Shown here: piece after piece, positions 6,466 to 12,979 of the stretch
Layout: each line of letters opens with the position of its first letter
Numbering within the stretch: position 1 is the stretch's first letter
Assembly: GCA_016295275.1 (NCBI GenBank)
Contig: JAEDLN010000045.1
Location: 1-12,979 of the forward strand
Origin: Kiritimatiellia bacterium
GTDB lineage: Bacteria; Verrucomicrobiota; Kiritimatiellia; RFP12; UBA3636
DNA length: 12,979 bases
Reading direction: 5' to 3'
Notes under the pieces: generated by a model
Databases searched by the model: none
The model's input: only the letters and a program-made list of their open reading frames with translations
Told to the model about the DNA's origin: nothing
Translations under genes and position numbers: made by a program

Positions 6466-7035
6466 TTACCCTTCCTTCAGGAAGGTTTGATACGGGCGGA
6501 GATCCGAGGATAATTCGGGGTGCCAGGTAAAGCCCAGAATATTCCGATAGCGCACGGAGGTGGCTTTTCCCCGGAACGAGGAAAGGACCTCGACGTCCGG
6601 AGAGACCGACTCGATGGAAGGCGCCCGAATGAACGTCATGGGAACCTGTGGCAATCCATTCCAATCGTCTGTGACGGAAAAGCTTCCCAATTGGCGGCCG
6701 TAGGCATTGCGGCGAACGGTGACAGGAAGCGTTCCGAACCAGACGGTCGGATCATCTGCGATTTCGCGGGCGAGAAGGATGAGTCCGGCGCAGGTTGCAA
6801 AGACGGGCAATCCGTTTCGAATCATTTCCTGCAAGGGATTGAAGAGCCCGAGGTCGCGCAGCAGCTTTCCTTGCACGGTCGATTCTCCACCGGGCAGGAC
6901 AAGCCCGTCCATGGGGCGGTCCAAATCTCGCAGTTGGCGGATTTCGAAGGGTTTGGCACCGGCATTGGCCAGTGCATGAACGTGTTCGATGAACGCGCCC
7001 TGCACGGCCAATACGCCGATCACGTTTTGTTTCAT
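6466..7035 (-). CDS. pdxT: Pyridoxal 5'-phosphate synthase glutaminase subunit PdxT
   Basis: PdxT hydrolyses glutamine and passes ammonia to PdxS in the DXP-independent vitamin B6 pathway. The 189 residues match the class I glutamine amidotransferase family: the N-terminal GVLAVQGAFIEH (7-18), the oxyanion-loop PGGEST (48-53), the nucleophile Cys82 in ATCAGL (the family often has GTCAG), and the His172/Glu174 pair in WHPEL, completing the Cys-His-Glu triad. It lies 27 bp downstream of pdxS in the same direction, as expected for subunits of one complex. The ATG is not preceded by a clear Shine-Dalgarno, so coupling to pdxS translation is plausible. Its 3' end contains a small palindrome and converges on rlmN, with 15 bp between the stop codons. 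Confidence 0.96.
   Translation of the reverse strand: MKQNVIGVLAVQGAFIEHVHALANAGAKPFEIRQLRDLDRPMDGLVLPGGESTVQGKLLRDLGLFNPLQEMIRNGLPVFATCAGLILLAREIADDPTVWFGTLPVTVRRNAYGRQLGSFSVTDDWNGLPQVPMTFIRAPSIESVSPDVEVLSSFRGKATSVRYRNILGFTWHPELSSDLRPYQTFLKEG
6470..6488. terminator. Short palindrome between convergent rlmN and pdxT, possible weak terminator
   Basis: CCTTCC (6470-6475) and GGAAGG (6480-6485) form a 6-bp stem with a TTCA loop, followed on the plus strand by only three T. It lies 20 bp after the rlmN stop and inside the last codons of pdxT. It could be a weak terminator for rlmN. The short stem and short T-run make this tentative. Confidence 0.3.
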
Positions 7036-7062
7036 GATGGAGCAGACGATAGGCGCGCGTGC

Positions 7063-7935
7063 TTATTTGCCGCGCTCTTCCATGATGGTTTGGATTTCAT
7101 CGGCATTGATACCGACCATTGCTTCGCCGAGGTTTTCGGAGAGTTGGGCCAGCAGCTTGGAATCCTTCCAGTTGGTGACGGCCTGCACGATAGCGGCGGC
7201 GCGTTTTGCGGGATCTCCGCTCTTGAAGATGCCGGAACCGACGAAAACGCCCTCGGCGCCGAGTTCCATCATGAGGGCGGCATCGGCGGGGGTTGCGACA
7301 CCGCCGGCGGCGAAGTTGACGACGGGGAGCTTACCGGTTTTATGGACAGTGCGAACGAGGTCGAGCGGGGCGGCAAGCGTCTTTGCGGCTTCGAAGAGTT
7401 CGTCCTCGCGAAGAGAGACGATCCGGCGGATTTCGCTTTGCATTTTCCGCATATGGCGAACGGCCTGAACGACATCGCCCGTACCCGGTTCTCCCTTTGT
7501 GCGGATCATGGAAGCGCCCTCACCGATTCGGCGGAGAGCTTCGCCGAGATCGCGCGCGCCGCAGACAAACGGAACGGCGAAGGCGGTTTTGTCGATATGA
7601 TAGAGATCGTCGGCGGGAGAGAGAACCTCGCTTTCGTCGATGAAATCGATTTCAATGGCTTCGAGGATTCGCGCTTCGGCAATATGGCCGATGCGGCACT
7701 TTGCCATGACGGGGATGGAAACGGCGTCTTGGATTCCCTTGATCATACCGGGATCGCTCATACGGCTCACACCGCCGGCGGCGCGGATATCGGCGGGAAT
7801 GCGTTCGAGAGCCATGACGGCGCAAGCGCCTGCGGCCTCTGCGATTTTCGCCTGTTCGGGGGTTGTGACATCCATGATGACGCCGCCCTTGAGCATTTGG
7901 GCGAGGTTTTTATTCAGTTGGCTTCTGTCTTCCAT
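7063..7935 (-). CDS. pdxS: Pyridoxal 5'-phosphate synthase subunit PdxS
   Basis: PdxS forms PLP from ribose 5-phosphate, glyceraldehyde 3-phosphate and PdxT-derived ammonia. It is a cytoplasmic (beta/alpha)8 barrel that assembles as a dodecamer. The 290 residues match throughout: GGVIMDV with Asp22, MAKCRIGH with the first catalytic Lys79, MIRTKGEPGTG with the second Lys147, and the phosphate-binding FAAGGVATPADAA and GVFVGSGIFKS segments. Allowing for a 2-residue offset, these correspond to Asp24, Lys81 and Lys149 of the Bacillus enzymes. The open frame extends 31 codons further upstream, but the ATG at 7935 is preceded by AAGGAG at a 7-nt spacing and gives the family N-terminus, so it is the start. 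It is the first gene of pdxS-pdxT and diverges from a PdxR-type regulator across 98 bp. Confidence 0.97.
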   Translation of the reverse strand: MEDRSQLNKNLAQMLKGGVIMDVTTPEQAKIAEAAGACAVMALERIPADIRAAGGVSRMSDPGMIKGIQDAVSIPVMAKCRIGHIAEARILEAIEIDFIDESEVLSPADDLYHIDKTAFAVPFVCGARDLGEALRRIGEGASMIRTKGEPGTGDVVQAVRHMRKMQSEIRRIVSLREDELFEAAKTLAAPLDLVRTVHKTGKLPVVNFAAGGVATPADAALMMELGAEGVFVGSGIFKSGDPAKRAAAIVQAVTNWKDSKLLAQLSENLGEAMVGINADEIQTIMEERGK

Positions 7936-7988
7936 TGAAATACTCCTTTTGGGGAAAATGAATTGCGATGGCGTGAAAGGTACCAATT

Positions 7989-8020
7989 TGCTAGAATGCA
8001 TACAAATCAAAAATTGTATG
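7989..8020. promoter_or_regulatory. pdxS/pdxR divergent control region: extended -10 and inverted repeat (candidate PdxR operator)
   Basis: On the plus strand TGCTAGAAT (7989-7997) resembles an extended -10 element for the regulator gene, without a good -35. Directly downstream, where transcription would begin, lies a 22-bp inverted repeat with perfect 7-bp arms, CATACAA (7999-8005) and TTGTATG (8014-8020), around an A-rich centre. It overlaps sequence that a pdxS promoter on the other strand would use (TTGTAT followed 17 bp later by TACCTT, weak). The position fits an operator for the adjacent MocR-type regulator. GGAGG at 8020-8024 is the ribosome binding site of that regulator. Confidence 0.5.
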
Positions 8021-8033
8021 GAGGGCAATCCTG

Positions 8034-9422
8034 ATGCCGGTCAATTCCTTTCAGAATTATCCGATGAGCTGGAAACCAAAGCGGGAAGCGTTGGGGAAGG
8101 GACCTTTGTATCTTTCGCTGGCTTCCTTGCTGGAGCAAGATATTCTATCGGGCAAGCTGCTGACGGGGACGCGGTTGCCGCCGCAGCGGGAACTGGCGGA
8201 TTATTTGGATTTGAATTTCACGACGGTTACGCGGGCGTACGACCTTTGCCGAAGCAAGAAGCTCGTGTACGGCATCACGGGGCGGGGGACGTTTGTTTCG
8301 TCGATTCCGGGCGTGGCGGACGAAAGCAGGCGAAGCGATTGCGTCGATTTGGGTGTCGTACAAGGTTTCACGGAAATCGGTGCGAAGGAGATTGTCCGGG
8401 CGGCCCGCACGGCGTTGGGGCGCGATACGGCGGAGCGTCTTTTCGGCTACGGGAATCGCGATGGCATGGAGCGGCACCGGGAAGCGGCGCGGCAGTGGTT
8501 GCTCCGTTGCGGGGTCGAAAGCGAGAAGGAGGGGGTTATTGTATTTCCGGGCGTTCAGGGCGCGCTTTCTTCTGCGCTTTTGTCGGTTTTTCGCACGGGA
8601 GACATGATTGCCGTCGACACCTTCACGTATGCGAATTTCATTTCGTTGGCGCGTTTGGCGCATGTCAAGCTGGTTCCGGTTGCAGGCGATTCGCAAGGCA
8701 TGCTGCCGGATGTGTTGGCGCGCACGGCGAAGCGGCTGCCGATTCGCGGGCTATTCATCATGCCGCGCCATTCGAATCCGACGGCGATCACGCTATCGGC
8801 GGAGCGGCGGAGGGATATCGCGGACATTTGCCGGGCAGCGGATCTGATCGTATTGGAAGACGACGCGTCCTTTGCGACGGTGGACGAGCAGCGGCTTCTG
8901 CCCTTGCAAGCCCGCATACCGGAGCGCACCCTCTATCTATCCGGGACGGCGCGATTGATTGCCGCCGGTCTGCGCATTGCGTATGTGGCATGTCCGGAAC
9001 GGTTGAGAGCCCCGTTGCAAGCGGCCTTTCATCACACGACAATCAAGGCGAGCGCGCTCGACGTCGAGATTCTCAGCGAGTTGATATTGTCGGGGCGTGC
9101 GGATGTTGTTCTTCGGAAAAAAAAGCAACTTGCCCGGCAGGCCAACCAGCTGTTTGCGGAGGTATTTCCCGAGTTCGGCAAAGGCGATGGAGAATCGCTG
9201 TTCCGGACGATTCCGTTGCCTGAAACGCACGGCAGGGCGCACGAGGTGGAGGAACGGGCGTTGGACGCGGGTATTCGCGTCTTGCATTCGGATCGGTATC
9301 TTGTGGGAAAAGGAGAGCCGTTTTTGCGCATTTCGCTTTCTTCGGCGGGGACGATGGCGGAGCTGGCGACCGGGCTTCGGCGGCTTCGGACATTCGTGGA
9401 TAGGGAAACGGGTCAGCACTGA
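8034..9422 (+). CDS. pdxR: MocR-family regulator (PdxR-like), GntR DNA-binding domain fused to aminotransferase-like domain, PLP lysine replaced
   Basis: MocR/PdxR proteins join a GntR-type winged helix to a fold-type I aminotransferase domain, and PdxR activates pdxST when PLP is scarce. Here the DNA-binding part (about 24-90) shows LYLSLASLLEQDILSG, LPPQRELADYL, FTTVTRAYDL and ITGRGTFVS. The aminotransferase part (about 115-455) keeps HSNPTAITLS (246-255), EDD at 275-277 and AGLRIAYVACPE (311-322). In the segment that in the family reads S-K-x-L-A-P-G-L-R, this protein has A306-Arg307 (codon CGA at 8952-8954) instead of Ser-Lys, so the lysine that forms the Schiff base with PLP is missing. 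The nearby tyrosine usual after EDD is also absent (EDDASF). GGAGG precedes the ATG by 9 nt. Divergence from pdxS strongly suggests control of PLP synthesis. The gene symbol is assigned by context and architecture; a different ligand or PLP-independent mode is possible. Confidence 0.88.
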   Translation: MPVNSFQNYPMSWKPKREALGKGPLYLSLASLLEQDILSGKLLTGTRLPPQRELADYLDLNFTTVTRAYDLCRSKKLVYGITGRGTFVSSIPGVADESRRSDCVDLGVVQGFTEIGAKEIVRAARTALGRDTAERLFGYGNRDGMERHREAARQWLLRCGVESEKEGVIVFPGVQGALSSALLSVFRTGDMIAVDTFTYANFISLARLAHVKLVPVAGDSQGMLPDVLARTAKRLPIRGLFIMPRHSNPTAITLSAERRRDIADICRAADLIVLEDDASFATVDEQRLLPLQARIPERTLYLSGTARLIAAGLRIAYVACPERLRAPLQAAFHHTTIKASALDVEILSELILSGRADVVLRKKKQLARQANQLFAEVFPEFGKGDGESLFRTIPLPETHGRAHEVEERALDAGIRVLHSDRYLVGKGEPFLRISLSSAGTMAELATGLRRLRTFVDRETGQH

Positions 9423-10396
9423 CCGGTTGCGCGAAAATAGTTTTGCAGGACGAGCAGGGAAATCAGCTTTTCGCGTTTTTGATTCCGGAACCGGTCGACC
9501 CACTGGTGGGCGGCGTTGCGGATGGCATCGAGTTCTTCCGGATGTTCATTATAGTAGGCAAGACGGTCCTCGAGATCGGCGTAATCGGGACGGATTTCGA
9601 TGTAGTGGACATTTGGGACGAGGCATCCTTCTTGAAACCAAGTCTCGAATGTCGGCCGTGGCATGACGGCGATGGAATTGGAGGAGAGAACCCATTTCAG
9701 ATTCGAGGCGACGTCGTTTCCCTCGATTGCCAGGATGTAGCGGTATCGGAGTTGTTCTCGGATGGTCATGAGAGGCGTCATCCACTCCTTTCTGGTCGCT
9801 TTCGAGGACGTATCGCCCAGATCGACGCATGGTTTCCCGAACCATTTCTCGAAGAAATCGACACGTCCTGGCTTATGGTAGATTTTGCCGCGAAAACAAG
9901 CCATGGGGCGTTTTCGATCGGTCGGGACGGAATCCCGAACGAACAGAAAATGTCTGACCTTGTTGAGATTCAGCAAAACGGCGTTTTCGTTCGATCCGGA
10001 AATGGGGCGGGACTTTACGATTGACGGGACATCCGGCACGAAAGTGACATCGCCGGGGATATGCGCCCATTGGAAATCGGGATTGAAATAGCGGAGAAAT
10101 TCGCGGGTGTCGAAGTAATACACCTGTCCCTTTCGGCCCATTTTCTGTTGCCGGAGTCGTTGTGCGTCGGCGGGGAGGGGGATTGCGGGGGTGATGGGCA
10201 GCTTGTTGTAGTAGGCGGCCCGAGCACGAATTTCTTCGGCATCGTCTCGGCTATCGATGGAAGCGAGCAAGTCCGCCAGTTGCCCCCGATAGAAGCCTCG
10301 CGGGACGAGAAGCGAGAGCGAACTTGCGGCGAAATAGGCGAATTTCGAATTCTTTCCGCTACGGAAAGGATAAAACAACTGACGGAGAAGATTCAT
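9413..10396 (-). CDS. Glycosyltransferase family 90-like protein (CAP10/LPS type), 327 aa
   Basis: GT90 enzymes transfer sugars such as glucose or xylose; bacterial members often build lipopolysaccharide or capsule. The sequence shows the family pattern in order: a DVTFVPDVPSIVKSRPI segment (116-132), MACFRGKIYHKPGR (165-178), a middle part with FGKPCVDLGD (186-195), and the best-conserved nucleotide-sugar block YRYILAIEGNDVASNLKW (218-235), followed by LSSNSIAVMPRP. The C-terminal region with HYIEIRPDYADLEDRL is also typical. A hydrophobic patch near residues 19-33 is too weak for a clear membrane anchor, so a peripheral cytoplasmic-face enzyme is likely. No Shine-Dalgarno is evident. The stop overlaps the end of the convergent MocR regulator gene by 10 bp. 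No other envelope-sugar genes are in the window, so acceptor and sugar cannot be named. Confidence 0.85.
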   Translation of the reverse strand: MNLLRQLFYPFRSGKNSKFAYFAASSLSLLVPRGFYRGQLADLLASIDSRDDAEEIRARAAYYNKLPITPAIPLPADAQRLRQQKMGRKGQVYYFDTREFLRYFNPDFQWAHIPGDVTFVPDVPSIVKSRPISGSNENAVLLNLNKVRHFLFVRDSVPTDRKRPMACFRGKIYHKPGRVDFFEKWFGKPCVDLGDTSSKATRKEWMTPLMTIREQLRYRYILAIEGNDVASNLKWVLSSNSIAVMPRPTFETWFQEGCLVPNVHYIEIRPDYADLEDRLAYYNEHPEELDAIRNAAHQWVDRFRNQKREKLISLLVLQNYFRATGQC

Positions 10397-10631
10397 CTGC
10401 TAAAGGTAAAAGGACGATTCACGAAACAGTTTTTTTAGTGACCATTGCCTCACATGCCGCCCGCGAGCGGCCTTTTTCTCTAGAAGCAATCGATCCGGTA
10501 CAAACCCAATCCGCATCTGCAAATACAGATTCTTTCCATGTCTTAGGAGCATCTTTACTGCCAGATTTGGCTTGTTCTTCTTTTCTTTGTTCAAAAAGCC
10601 ATTGCTTCTACAATAGACGCATTGAACGATG

Positions 10632-11207
10632 TCATTTCAAAGCATCCATGATTTTCTCAACCGTAATTACGCAATCTATTTTCTTGCCGTAGAAGAATTC
10701 AAGAACCTTTTGCGTTTCACGCTCGACGAAATACGCTTTGGTTTCTCCGGCGGAATCTTTCACGCCGACGGAGTCAATGATGTGGTCGGCAAGATGAGAG
10801 ATTTCATGCGCGAATACAGGAATCGCGTCTTCCAATGCAATCTTACTTCTATCTACAAATACAATCCCGAGTTGACCAATGTCTGAAATCGTTTTCTTTA
10901 TGCCACCTATACAATAGCAACCGACGAATGATGGTCTATTGGACGGCAAATCGCCATCAAGAAGTGTTTCAACGAGTTTCAAGTACATTTTCAATCCTCC
11001 ATACGCGTAGACAATTCCGGTATAGAAAGTATCGGAAGTCGTTACAAAAAGCCTCTTTTCATTCAACGCTTTTTGGATGGTGTCGGCAATTGACGTATTG
11101 ATGACTACGACATCAGGTTCAGCATCTTGGTTCGGTTCACTCTGCTTCTTCGTATTCTGCTTCAATACCGTCGCTTTTTCCGTTTGCGTCATTTTCTTTT
11201 TGCTCAT
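10632..11207 (-). CDS. Putative zincin-like protein with HExxH motif, 191 aa, accessory
   Basis: The family is not known to me. Residues 1-34 are polar and Lys/Gln-rich, probably disordered. The middle part (about 58-120) contains alternating strands with GIVYAYGGLKMYLKLVETL and PSFVGCYCIGGIKKT. Residues 131-139 read VFAHEISHL, an HExxH zinc-protease-like motif (His134, Glu135, His138), followed by an acidic/aromatic helix GETKAYFVERETQKV in which Glu155 could be a third ligand. That layout recalls small phage-encoded putative peptidases with an HExxH helix and a later E-x-x-A-Y helix, but this is only a resemblance. No signal peptide is present. AAGGGA sits 8 nt before the ATG and overlaps the stop of the preceding gene (TAAGGGA), so the two genes are translationally coupled. 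Base composition is visibly richer in A/T than the housekeeping genes, suggesting acquisition by transfer. Confidence 0.75.
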   Translation of the reverse strand: MSKKKMTQTEKATVLKQNTKKQSEPNQDAEPDVVVINTSIADTIQKALNEKRLFVTTSDTFYTGIVYAYGGLKMYLKLVETLLDGDLPSNRPSFVGCYCIGGIKKTISDIGQLGIVFVDRSKIALEDAIPVFAHEISHLADHIIDSVGVKDSAGETKAYFVERETQKVLEFFYGKKIDCVITVEKIMDALK

Positions 11208-11218
11208 TGTTCGATCCC

Positions 11219-11569
11219 TTATTGGATTTTCACGATTGTGCTCTTCGTAATGATTTTCGTTTCAGCGAGCATTACGCTTGGGCCTTCATGATCAGTCGTT
11301 TGGAATAGCAACTTCTTGCCGTTATCCAAAATGTTCTCTATGAATGAAGGATCCTTGACATATTTCGCTTTGATTTCGTCATATGTTTTCTTTGCCGTAT
11401 CACGGTCTTCAAACAGATGCACGCTAAGGTTTCCGTCAACACACACTGCAAGAAAGGGCACTGGATTTCCTTTAGCCGGAGTGGTTTCACTCAGTTCAGC
11501 GGTTTTAGCATGTTTCGTATTCTGTACATTGTCGAACGTATTGTTACTGACGATTTCATCCGTTGCCAT
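11219..11569 (-). CDS. Unknown 116-aa protein, first gene of accessory operon
   Basis: I do not recognise the family. The N-terminal 35 or so residues are polar, Asn/Thr/Lys-rich and likely disordered. The rest (about 36-116) looks like a compact alpha/beta domain: PVPFLAVCVDGNLSVHLFED, then a charged helix RDTAKKTYDEIKAKY, then hydrophobic strands GKKLLFQTT and SVMLAETKII. No signal peptide or membrane segment is visible. A TTG six codons upstream keeps the frame open, but the ATG at 11569 has GGAG 9 nt before it and is the better start. The stop overlaps the ribosome binding site of the HExxH gene 11 bp downstream, so the two products are probably made together and may act together. Like its partner it is AT-richer than the housekeeping genes. 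Its N-terminus shares a QNTK word with the partner's, which may be chance. Confidence 0.7.
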   Translation of the reverse strand: MATDEIVSNNTFDNVQNTKHAKTAELSETTPAKGNPVPFLAVCVDGNLSVHLFEDRDTAKKTYDEIKAKYVKDPSFIENILDNGKKLLFQTTDHEGPSVMLAETKIITKSTIVKIQ

Positions 11570-11832
11570 ATTTTTTTCTCCATTCAATCGGTTACGGTTG
11601 TTGCAGATCTTGAATATTCAGACGACAGTCGGTCGCAACTGAACATAGCTTCCGAAAAATCCGATTGCTTTTTACGAGTTATTCATGTTACCGCCTTTCC
11701 GAAGCATTTGATCGTTGCACTCATTTTGCGCATTCAGCCTCTGCCAAACAGCATCGTTTTTTTTGCCGGGTGCAGACTTCCTTGCCGACGAGGGCGATCA
11801 TGCCGTTTCGATTCCGGTATTCCGGACCGTCG

Positions 11833-12264
11833 TCATGCCGCATTTTCCTTGGCGTGGGCAGGTGTCTGTTTGGCGACTTTGAGAGATATTTCGTTACCCC
11901 GGACGAGTAAACCCTTGTCGATGCGCTTGCGAAATTCGGGCATGACGCCATGCGTAAATGGGCATTTGGCCTGACAAGCCTGAAGACCGTATCGGCGGGT
12001 CGCGTTTCGGGAAATGTTCTTCCCGAGGCTGCAGTCGCTCGGTTTCATCCGGTTCTGAATGATCAATGAGCCCAATGCTTGACGAGACGAGACGGCGTGA
12101 CGTCCGCGCTTCGATTTGAACGGCTCGCAGTACTCGGCTTCGACAGCGGCCCGGTTCGTCCGATCCGCAAGGATGATCGGCTCGGCCATTGGACCGGGAT
12201 TCCGTCCGCAGGATTTGCCGAAAACCTCAAAGGCTGGCTGCTGTTCTTTTTCGCTCTTGTACAT
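11833..12264 (-). pseudogene. Decayed transposase fragment (N-terminal DUF772/InsH-like region, IS1182/IS5-type)
   Basis: The 143-residue frame begins with MYKSEKEQQPAFEVFG and contains QALGSLIIQNRMKPSD (about 63-78) and CPFTHGVMPEFRKRID followed by NEI (about 101-125). This matches the layout of the N-terminal dimerisation/DNA-binding region of IS1182/IS5-type transposases, where ALGALII, a Q-Y-F-x-G-L segment and FRKR follow in that order. The Q-Y-F-x-G-L part is degraded here (RNATRRYGLQ). The frame then stops shortly after a linker-like AKQTPAHAKENAA. The catalytic DDE domain and most of the element are absent, and no terminal inverted repeats were found. GGGGA lies 9 nt before the ATG; the open frame itself reaches back to 12357. 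It is a non-functional relic, consistent with past insertion activity beside the accessory operon. The family placement is by motif memory only. Confidence 0.65.
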
Positions 12265-12497
12265 GCTATTCGTTCCCCAACGTGCGAGAATGTCAGAGAC
12301 CCCCATCATATTGGTTTTCGCAATCCTATCAAATGAAGATACTTTTGCGGAACGCAATATGAATCATCTTCTACATATGAAGCAATGGGAGGATGCTATC
12401 CGGCCTTGCCTATTTTATCTCGCTTTTTTGCGACTTTTCATCTCTTGAAAGACAATTTCGTCCAATCCTGCATTCTTTTAGATGCAACGACATTGTT

Positions 12498-12665
12498 TCA
12501 AGGATTTGCTACAGCGGATTGTCCGGATTGAGCGGACGGCACCGGTTCGCTTTCTTGTCCGACCAGAAGCGAGAGATTTCTCTGGAGCAAAAGAAGAATG
12601 ACAATTGCCACAATTGCCAAAACCGGGAAAAACAGGTTAGGGCCTTTTGGTGGAGGGGTGTGCAT
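12498..12665 (-). CDS. Small single-pass membrane protein, 55 aa, unknown function
   Basis: The minus-strand frame starts at the ATG at 12665 and ends at the TGA at 12500-12498. It encodes a short N-terminus (MHTPPPKGPN), one strongly hydrophobic segment (residues 11-27, LFFPVLAIVAIVILLLL), a QRN cap, and a Ser/Gln/Pro/Ala-rich tail of about 25 residues. A Lys before and an Arg after the segment leave topology unclear. AAAAGGA lies about 11 nt upstream of the ATG as a ribosome binding site. No homologue is recognised. The layout of one helix plus a low-complexity tail is shared with many small inner-membrane proteins and with the extreme N-terminus of larger ones such as YidC, so a truncated relic is possible. 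No strong terminator follows. The gap 12265-12497 between it and the transposase relic holds nothing I can identify. Confidence 0.55.
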   Translation of the reverse strand: MHTPPPKGPNLFFPVLAIVAIVILLLLQRNLSLLVGQESEPVPSAQSGQSAVANP

Positions 12666-12765
12666 GCGGAGAAATCCTTTTCAAATCAAGGCGTCTTTCC
12701 AATCATACGAAAGCGACGTCTTTTTCGCAAGCGGTGTTTTGCGTCTACGCCAAAGGGCTCCGCAC

Positions 12766-12827
12766 CCGGCGCGGCGGCGCGGGTGGGGAGCCCCGGCGGG
12801 CGACCATCGCGTCCTACCGCAACGGGT
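12766..12827. repeat. Copy D of the dispersed GC-rich repeat (short)
   Basis: This segment matches the second half of the repeat family: GGCGCGGCGGCGCG, GGGGAGCCCCGGCGGGCGA, CATCGCGTCCTACCGC and then AACGGG, the same continuation as in the copy at 1221-1300. It lies in the 314-bp stretch 12666-12979, which holds no gene I can support. Confidence 0.7.
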
Positions 12828-12863
12828 AATGAGCGGGTGTGATGGGAAATCGCGCAACGGGAG

Positions 12864-12979
12864 CGGCGAGGGGCGCGAGGTGCGAAGCCACGCACCGCGC
12901 CGGTGGAGAGCCGCCACTGGCGATGTGGCGCGGCGGCGCGAGCCGGGAGGCCCGGCGGCCAAGCATCGCGCCCTACCGC
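12864..12979. repeat. Copy B of the dispersed GC-rich repeat (about 115 bp, reaches window end)
   Basis: It aligns with 4380-4493 along its whole length in the same orientation, ending with AGCATCGCGCCCTACCGC exactly at the window edge, so it may continue outside. Together with the copy just upstream it makes a second cluster of the same family about 8.4 kb from the first. Inverted arms such as GGTGGAGAGCCGCC suggest a foldable element. Confidence 0.75.

Noticed and set aside
6520..7938. Plus-strand open frame of 472 codons opposite pdxT and pdxS
   Set aside because: It is an antisense shadow of two firmly identified genes; the product has no recognisable domain.
7936..8028. Longer pdxS start 31 codons upstream
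   Set aside because: The extension does not match the family N-terminus, and the internal ATG at 7935 has an ideal AAGGAG at 7 nt.
7640..9223. Plus-strand open frame of 527 codons overlapping pdxS and the MocR regulator
   Set aside because: It runs antisense to pdxS and out of frame through the regulator gene; it is a shadow of both.
10456..10477. Hairpin GCCGC/GCGGC followed by CTTTTT on the plus strand
   Set aside because: The stem is only 5 bp and there is no plus-strand gene upstream for it to serve; probably chance.
10400..10594. Minus-strand open frame of 64 codons starting with TTG in the 10397-10631 gap
   Set aside because: It has no good ribosome binding site, a very basic composition and no recognised motif. 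It could be a remnant of a gene end, but there is not enough to call it. Nothing else was identified in this 235-bp gap.
11570..11832. Possible promoter and further gene remnant between the accessory operon and the transposase relic
   Set aside because: Only a weak TTGCGA-16 bp-TATTCA pair and fragments shorter than 45 codons without motifs were seen; neither is convincing.

Overview
The window looks like a chromosomal piece of a Gram-negative bacterium. It carries ordinary housekeeping genes at moderate-to-high GC, interrupted by very GC-rich non-coding repeat blocks and one AT-richer accessory patch. The repeat style, the LPS-type glycosyltransferase and several starts without an obvious Shine-Dalgarno would fit a member of the PVC group (Verrucomicrobiota, Kiritimatiellota or Lentisphaerota). 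That placement is an inference from general impression and not a proven assignment.

Left part (1-4320). The N-terminal two thirds of glucose-6-phosphate isomerase (minus strand) runs off the left edge. A 504-bp gap follows, holding a copy of a dispersed GC-rich repeat and a strong plus-facing terminator with no obvious gene. Next come a large secreted protein of unknown function and the ribosomal protein operon rplU-rpmA, all on the minus strand. The rplU-rpmA operon has a good sigma70-like promoter and a clear intrinsic terminator. A perfect 20-bp direct repeat sits in the leader of the secreted protein.

Middle part (4320-10400). A roughly 360-bp GC-rich repeat block with internal tandem copies is followed by a small coiled-coil membrane protein and rlmN (23S rRNA/tRNA A2 methyltransferase) on the plus strand. 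Converging on rlmN is pdxS-pdxT, the two subunits of the DXP-independent pyridoxal 5'-phosphate synthase. Divergent from pdxS is a MocR/PdxR-type regulator, the classical arrangement in which the regulator controls vitamin B6 synthesis. This regulator has an arginine where the family has its PLP-binding lysine. A GT90-type glycosyltransferase converges on the regulator with a 10-bp overlap.

Right part (10400-12979). This looks accessory. It contains a two-gene, translationally coupled, AT-richer operon (a 116-aa unknown protein and a 191-aa protein with an HExxH zinc-protease-like motif), a decayed transposase N-terminal fragment, and a 55-aa single-pass membrane protein. It ends with two more copies of the GC-rich repeat at the right edge. 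No tRNA, rRNA, CRISPR array or complete insertion sequence was seen.
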